Source: Methylophilaceae bacterium (GTDB taxonomy: Bacteria; Pseudomonadota; Gammaproteobacteria; Burkholderiales; Methylophilaceae). From it: a DNA stretch of 10,800 nucleotides. A program made the position numbers and the translations under genes. The DNA is taken from assembly GCA_006844635.1 (NCBI GenBank), contig SPJO01000174.1:1-10800 (forward strand). Reading direction: 5' to 3'. This document shows positions 6,023 to 10,800 of this stretch, one piece after another; positions within the stretch are counted from its first letter, which is position 1; the number at the start of each line of letters is the position of its first letter. The notes under the pieces were generated by a model, which saw nothing but the letters and a program-made list of their open reading frames with translations, was not told where the DNA came from and searched no databases.

Positions 6023-8146
6023 TTACAATTTTACCTGAGAAAAGTTTTCAATCAAATTTTTCAGGACAATCGGCTTACCCAAACCAAGCCCTTGCCCATA
6101 ATGCACACCAATTTGTTTCAACTCTTTTAGAATTTCTTCATTCTCAACAAACTCTGCGACGGTTTGAATATTCAGCGCCTCAGCAACTGAATGGATTGAT
6201 CGCACCATGGCATGATCGATCTTATTGACATGCATATCTTTCACAAAAGAGCCTTCAATCTTCAAGTAGTCCACCTCAAAGTTCTTCAGGTACATAAAGG
6301 AAGACATCCCGCTACCAAAATCGTCTAGCGCAAACTTACATCCAATTTTCCGCAGTGCGGTCAGCAAGTTAATCGTATGTTTCAAGTTCACAATCGCCGC
6401 TGTCTCTGTAATCTCAAAACAAATGGCTTCAGGCGGAATGGCATAGATGGCAAACTGCTCGCGAATATACCCCAAGAAGCTCTTATCGCCCAAAGACGTT
6501 CCCGATAAATTAATAGAGAAAACGTAATCACATTTCTCTAGACTGACATCTAACAATTTACGATAAGCAGCAAAAGTATTTTTAATTACCCAACGGTCAA
6601 TATTAGGCATCAGATGGTAACGCTCAGCCGAAGGAATAAAGGCGGTTGGTAACGTAATACCACCCTCTTCATCAACTTTTCGGATGAGCACTTCGTAATG
6701 ATGGTGCGCTTCAACATCCAGCGATAACGGCACAATCGGCTGGCAATACAGCACAAAGCTATCATCATCAATCTCATCGGTAATATCCGATATCGCATCC
6801 ACAGCTTTATGACGTTGCAAGTTTTCCATATCACCATGGTTATACAGAAAACTTTGGTTGCGGCCTGCACTTTTTGCTGAGTAACAGGCAGCATCTGCCG
6901 CATGCATAATATCGCTAATGCTGCTAAAACTTGTATCGACAACGACAATACCAACACTCACACCAATATTAAACACTTTATCTTCGTGCACATATCGATA
7001 GTCTCTGACCAACTTTAATAACCGGTCAATCACGACGTTGGCATTGGCAATGCTTGAGTTTAGCAATAGCAAACCAAACTCATCACCACCCAAACGCGCT
7101 AATGTGTCATTTCCATCAACTTTACTCGCAAACAACGCACTGATTTGTCGTAACAACTCATCACCCGCTGTATGCCCACAGGTATCATTCACCAACTTAA
7201 ACTGGTCCAAATCCAAGTAGCAAAATATATGTCTCGCACCATCTTCGCGCACACTAATCAAACTTTCTTCCAGCCGCTCTTCAAACTCACGTCGGTTAAT
7301 CAGCCCAGTCAAGTCATCATGTTGTGCCTGATGTCGCAATAAAGTCGTGGCATCATGGATTTTTTCTTGCATATTGTCATAAGCATTTTTCAAGCTTTCT
7401 GACATGGAGTTAAAGCCTTTTTGCAACACCTTTAACTCACCACTGGAGTCTTCCTTAATATTATGCGAAAAGACACCCTCACCCAACTTATCCACTGCAA
7501 ACGCAATTTCTTGAATCGGTTTGGTAATATTCCGACCAATAAACCATGCAATCAATGCACTACAAAGCAAACCAAACAAACCAATTAATACCATCTTGAT
7601 AATCAAGTCTTGCTTGAGTTTCTGCAGCGCCAAGTTACTTAGTTCGACATAAACATGTCCAATCACAAGGCTTTGCTCTTGCTGATTAATGGCATCTGCC
7701 TCCAATTCATCAATGGGAAAATCCTCAACTTTTTCAAGGCTACGTTTAATTGGCGACAAAAAGATGACGCCATTTTTCCAAGCAAGCTCCTGACTCTTAT
7801 TCGCAATCATCTGTCTGAGCACATTTTTCTCTATCGGCCGCCCACTAAACGCCAGCACCCTTCCGCGTTTATCAGTAATCACAATGGACCTTAATTCCTG
7901 TTCATTTTGTTCGTTTGCAAGCACCTGATAAACCAGTTTCTGCAAGCGATTCAAGTTCCCTGAGATCACACCATATTCAGCTGCAGGTGCTAGCTGTGTT
8001 GCAATAATCCTACCGCGGTCATACAAAGAGTAATTGAGGTTGTCGAATACTTTTGAAATCGCATATCCAGCCAAAATGATAGCGAACAAGATAGCTGGCA
8101 ACGTTCCCAATAGCACAACCCTAGATTTAATACCCATATTTTGCAT
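6023..8146 (-). CDS. Membrane GGDEF-EAL cyclic di-GMP enzyme with periplasmic sensor and HAMP
   Basis: The 707-residue protein has a membrane helix (about 10-30), a periplasmic region (about 31-182), a second helix (about 183-203), HAMP (about 203-255), a short coiled linker, GGDEF (about 272-435) and EAL (about 455-700). The N-terminus (LLGTLPAIL, then RGRIIATQLAPAAEYGV) resembles the GacS/BarA-type sensor region (sCache_4/DUF2222). The cyclase motif is intact (RLGGDEF, 351-357), but the product-inhibition site, normally RxxD, reads DGND (344-347). The phosphodiesterase signature is EVL (485-487); Asn546, Glu578, Asp608-Asp609, Lys629, Glu665 and Gln685 are at the positions of the usual metal and catalytic residues. 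Degradation of c-di-GMP is therefore likely, and synthesis possible. The start shares one base with the upstream stop (TAATG), with AAGGTG 8 bases ahead. It probably reads out the binding protein encoded just before it. Confidence 0.9.
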   Translation of the reverse strand: MQNMGIKSRVVLLGTLPAILFAIILAGYAISKVFDNLNYSLYDRGRIIATQLAPAAEYGVISGNLNRLQKLVYQVLANEQNEQELRSIVITDKRGRVLAFSGRPIEKNVLRQMIANKSQELAWKNGVIFLSPIKRSLEKVEDFPIDELEADAINQQEQSLVIGHVYVELSNLALQKLKQDLIIKMVLIGLFGLLCSALIAWFIGRNITKPIQEIAFAVDKLGEGVFSHNIKEDSSGELKVLQKGFNSMSESLKNAYDNMQEKIHDATTLLRHQAQHDDLTGLINRREFEERLEESLISVREDGARHIFCYLDLDQFKLVNDTCGHTAGDELLRQISALFASKVDGNDTLARLGGDEFGLLLLNSSIANANVVIDRLLKLVRDYRYVHEDKVFNIGVSVGIVVVDTSFSSISDIMHAADAACYSAKSAGRNQSFLYNHGDMENLQRHKAVDAISDITDEIDDDSFVLYCQPIVPLSLDVEAHHHYEVLIRKVDEEGGITLPTAFIPSAERYHLMPNIDRWVIKNTFAAYRKLLDVSLEKCDYVFSINLSGTSLGDKSFLGYIREQFAIYAIPPEAICFEITETAAIVNLKHTINLLTALRKIGCKFALDDFGSGMSSFMYLKNFEVDYLKIEGSFVKDMHVNKIDHAMVRSIHSVAEALNIQTVAEFVENEEILKELKQIGVHYGQGLGLGKPIVLKNLIENFSQVKL

Positions 8147-9117
8147 TAGTTTGTCACCTTAGTTGTCTGCTTCGACTCTAGTTTTAACAACTGCTGATAA
8201 ATCACATGCTCATCATCAATGTTGAGGCCTAATGAGCGTTGCACTTGTCTATTAATAATCACAGAAAAATATTTTGGCGCCTGCGGTGGCGGCAATAGGT
8301 TTGATTTTTTTTGTGTGTCGACAGCTATTTCTGCAACCTGTTGGGCCAAATGCATGGCATTACTAAACACAGACGCCAAAGCGCCTGCTTTCACATATGA
8401 CCGGGAATATCCGAATACTGGCACACCATGACGGTAACTAGTTAATAAAATAGGTTGCGCTGTTTCTCTGTTATACACAAGCGGGTCAGGAATCGCGAGC
8501 AAGGCATCATTTCTATCGAATATTTTTTCAAGCTTTGGTATTAATGCCGTTTCGGATTGAACCTTTTCAAGGTGCACCGAGAACCCGCTTTCCTCTGCAC
8601 TATCTTGCAAGAATTCTTCATAACGATTTGATGTTGTTCCTAGCAATATGCCCAGGCTTTTCGCTTTTGGCAGCGCAATCCGTGCCAACCCAATTTGACG
8701 CCTATATGGCTGATCTAAAACAATCGCACTAAAATTACCAAGACGTCGGCCACTCTTATAAAGCAAGCGGTTAAATGTTGGCAATGGCGTAAACACACCT
8801 AACACTGGTGTGGTGTGTTTCAGCTTGCTTGATTCTGTTAGTGCCTTAACACCAAGTGCAATAACCAACTCACTATTTTCTGCAACGGTTAGCTTATCGA
8901 CCTCACTCAAATTAATCACCGTCACTTTTAAGGCTTGAGTTTTACCCCTTGTTAATACTTTTTTAAAGCTTTTAATAAACGTTAGATTAGCTGTTGATGC
9001 TGTACTCATCACGATTGTGATTCCGGTATATGCATGCGCTTGGGACGACAGTATACCTGCCAGTAGCATAAAACAGGCAAACAGAATAAAGTGTTTTTTT
9101 AGACTCATCACAATCAT
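8146..9117 (-). CDS. Secreted orphan substrate-binding protein (ABC_sub_bind, COG2984 type)
   Basis: The 323-residue protein has a signal peptide (residues 1-29, ending SQAHA-Y) without a lipobox, so it should be soluble in the periplasm. The two-lobed binding fold of the ABC_sub_bind family (PF04392) is suggested by LVIALGVKALTES, GILLGTTSNRYEEFLQ, LLAIPDPLVYN, HGVPVFGYSRSYVKAGALASVFSN and a late INRQVQRSLGL, which match the usual family order. The ligand cannot be told from sequence. No permease or ATPase gene is near, so import by a dedicated ABC transporter is not supported here. It lies between a TonB-dependent receptor (28-base gap) and a GGDEF-EAL protein (1-base overlap), which suggests a sensing role. 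Two in-frame starts are possible, 9117 and 9108; neither has a strong ribosome binding site, and both leave the signal peptide intact. Confidence 0.83.
   Translation of the reverse strand: MIVMSLKKHFILFACFMLLAGILSSQAHAYTGITIVMSTASTANLTFIKSFKKVLTRGKTQALKVTVINLSEVDKLTVAENSELVIALGVKALTESSKLKHTTPVLGVFTPLPTFNRLLYKSGRRLGNFSAIVLDQPYRRQIGLARIALPKAKSLGILLGTTSNRYEEFLQDSAEESGFSVHLEKVQSETALIPKLEKIFDRNDALLAIPDPLVYNRETAQPILLTSYRHGVPVFGYSRSYVKAGALASVFSNAMHLAQQVAEIAVDTQKKSNLLPPPQAPKYFSVIINRQVQRSLGLNIDDEHVIYQQLLKLESKQTTKVTN
8155..8160 (-). promoter_or_regulatory. Ribosome binding site for the GGDEF-EAL gene
   Basis: AAGGTG lies inside the end of the binding-protein gene, 8 bases before the ATG at 8146. It favours this start over the in-frame ATG at 8137 and, with the TAATG stop-start overlap, indicates coupled translation of the two proteins. 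Confidence 0.65.
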
Positions 9118-9145
9118 TAACTACTCAACGCCTTTATCACATCGA

Positions 9146-10800
9146 CTAAAAATTAAAAGTCGCATTCAGCCGTAACCGCCTTTTGTGTTCATTATTTTCC
9201 GCAAATTCTAAGTAGTGATTATTAAATAAATTTTCTACCACTAATGAAAACTCACCGTTCACTCGCTTAGTATTAAACTTCCTCGCAACCCGCACATCAC
9301 ATCTTCTGATTAAATCAACTGTTTGACCATCCCCCATAAGGGTAGCTTCACTGGTTTGGTAATATGCGAAACTCGCATCCCATACTTGATTAAATTTGTG
9401 CGTGAGTAAAGCAGAAACTGTATTACTAGGCATTGATTCCAAAAAATCATTCTCAAGATCATCTTCATTCCCGCGAATTCTGACATGCGCATAATTCAAT
9501 AGTAGGTTGGTATTATTGGTAACATCCCATTTCAGCTGCGTTTCAAACCCATTAACTTCAGCACTACCAATATTAATGGCCTTCTCCTGCCTACTTGGTT
9601 CAGTAACCAGCGTCAAATTAGGCGGTACATTAGTTAGCGGTGTATTTTTACCTCTAATATGATTATCAATATTATCGTGGAACAGCCTTGCATCAATATT
9701 GAGCGAACCAACTTTACCTAAATACCCAATTTCTCTGGAGATGATTTTTTCTGGGTCAAGGCCACCCAAGTCTACGTCAGGCTGATCCAGCAGCGTTACA
9801 TTTGGGTCGGTTGTTGGAACAAATATCTGGCGTTTAAACTTTTCTTCCGTATAGTTTGGTGTACGTAACGCAGAAGAAAAACCAAACCGAAGAGTGTGAT
9901 TTGGGTGAATATTAAAATTAACACTCGCCCGAGGGGAGACATCAGCCCCGGTAAAATCATTATGCTCAATCATTGCCCCCGCATTAAACAATAGTTTTTC
10001 ATTCGCTCGCCACTCAGCATGCCCAAACAAACGTTGCAAATCAAAATAATCTTTTTTCTTAGTACCTAAATAAAAGGGGGCGTACATAGTATCGCGACGG
10101 ACACTACCTCCCCAAACAAATCGTAACGAGCGACCAATTGAAAAGTTATGCTGTGCTTCAATATCATAACGCTCTGTTTCTACATCGTTACGAAAGCTGA
10201 CAGTATCGTTTAATAAAGTTACGCCTAGAGGCCCTTCTAGTAAGGGCCGTAAATTAATGGTTGTAACCCGGTCATCCGAACGGTCAAATGAATGATAAGC
10301 CTGTAAAATAAAATCACTAGTCTGATTTAATTGGTGCGTCCACCGTACCAATTGATGGTGATTGCGTATTTCCCTTGTGCTTGGCGTGTGTATGACCTGA
10401 TCATAGTCCCCTTCTCCACGTGAACCATCCGTCATCCCGAATATAAACTCAATATTATTATTGTTATCCAATTGATAATCGGCACGCGCATTGATAAACC
10501 GCGTGCGCTTAAAGTCATTGCGTGTATCTAAGCCATCATCTTGCAAAATCCCCGCTGTAAAACGGTAATTCAAATTGTCTTTTTTTCCACCATGCTGGTA
10601 AAACACTTCGTTTCGCCCATTACCATGGGTTGCTATCACGCTATTGCCTCTTGCAAGTGCTGCTGAACGCGTAATGATATTAATAACACCAAAGAATGAG
10701 TTGGCTCCATAACTAGCCGCATTAGGACCACGTGTTACTTCAATTCGTTCAATGTCGACGATAGCAAGCGGCATCTCACTCCATTGCACGCCACCATATA
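9146..10800 (-). CDS. TonB-dependent outer-membrane receptor, C-terminal part
   Basis: The frame stays open to the right edge, so the signal peptide, TonB box and first part of the plug are missing; about 550 residues are visible. The GTG at 10789 is not a real start: the codons before it (Tyr-Gly-Gly) continue the plug. Near the edge is the end of the plug domain, with IERIEVTRGPNAASYGANSFFGVINIITR. The rest is a beta-barrel with repeated amphipathic strands, the landmarks LRFGFSSALRTPNYTEE and LDPEKIISREIGYLG, and an ending in RLRLNATFNF, the aromatic C-terminus needed for barrel assembly. Such receptors use TonB-ExbB-ExbD energy to import iron complexes, cobalamin or other large ligands; the ligand cannot be assigned. 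It is the first visible gene of the unit with the binding protein and GGDEF-EAL protein. Confidence 0.93.
   Translation of the reverse strand, partial: YGGVQWSEMPLAIVDIERIEVTRGPNAASYGANSFFGVINIITRSAALARGNSVIATHGNGRNEVFYQHGGKKDNLNYRFTAGILQDDGLDTRNDFKRTRFINARADYQLDNNNNIEFIFGMTDGSRGEGDYDQVIHTPSTREIRNHHQLVRWTHQLNQTSDFILQAYHSFDRSDDRVTTINLRPLLEGPLGVTLLNDTVSFRNDVETERYDIEAQHNFSIGRSLRFVWGGSVRRDTMYAPFYLGTKKKDYFDLQRLFGHAEWRANEKLLFNAGAMIEHNDFTGADVSPRASVNFNIHPNHTLRFGFSSALRTPNYTEEKFKRQIFVPTTDPNVTLLDQPDVDLGGLDPEKIISREIGYLGKVGSLNIDARLFHDNIDNHIRGKNTPLTNVPPNLTLVTEPSRQEKAINIGSAEVNGFETQLKWDVTNNTNLLLNYAHVRIRGNEDDLENDFLESMPSNTVSALLTHKFNQVWDASFAYYQTSEATLMGDGQTVDLIRRCDVRVARKFNTKRVNGEFSLVVENLFNNHYLEFAENNEHKRRLRLNATFNF

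Noticed and set aside
8535..8732. Plus-strand frame of 65 codons opposite the binding-protein gene
   Set aside because: Antisense shadow of a well-supported coding region; no start signal or domain.
10787..10789. GTG as the start of the TonB-dependent receptor
   Set aside because: The frame stays open to the edge and the sequence there is already inside the plug domain, so the true start is outside the window.

Overview
The window suggests a mid-to-low GC Gram-negative proteobacterium. The best guess is a betaproteobacterium resembling the Methylophilaceae (Methylotenera/Methylophilus type). This rests on the ruvB-ybgC-tolQRAB-pal-cpoB gene order, which beta- and gammaproteobacteria share, and on the look of the proteins. 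The genus is inference. All eleven genes lie on the minus strand and are tightly packed; the longest gap is 106 bases.

Right part (about 6023-10800), transcribed first: a three-gene unit. It holds the 3' part of a TonB-dependent outer-membrane receptor (5' end beyond position 10800), a secreted orphan substrate-binding protein of the ABC_sub_bind/COG2984 type, and an inner-membrane GGDEF-EAL protein with a periplasmic sensor region and a HAMP domain. The last two genes share one base (TAATG). No ABC permease or ATPase is present. The layout reads as a possible ligand-sensing pathway that sets cyclic di-GMP levels: receptor, then periplasmic binding protein, then membrane-bound c-di-GMP enzyme. 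This is the most interesting part of the window.

Left part (1 to about 5978): ruvB (Holliday-junction branch-migration motor) followed by the complete Tol-Pal cell-envelope module. Its order is ybgC (acyl-CoA thioesterase), tolQ, tolR and tolA (inner-membrane motor and trans-periplasmic arm), tolB (periplasmic propeller), pal (outer-membrane lipoprotein) and cpoB (5' part only; it runs off the left edge). TolQ-TolR use the proton gradient to energise TolA, which reaches TolB and Pal to keep the outer membrane attached and constricting at division. CpoB links this to peptidoglycan synthesis. Overlapping starts and stops (ruvB/ybgC 13 nt, ybgC/tolQ ATGA) point to translational coupling. A consensus TATAAT hexamer lies directly before ruvB and could be a promoter giving a nearly leaderless transcript. 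The 106-base tolA-tolB gap is AT-rich and may hold a second entry point. No RNA genes, mobile elements, CRISPR arrays or clear intrinsic terminators were seen.
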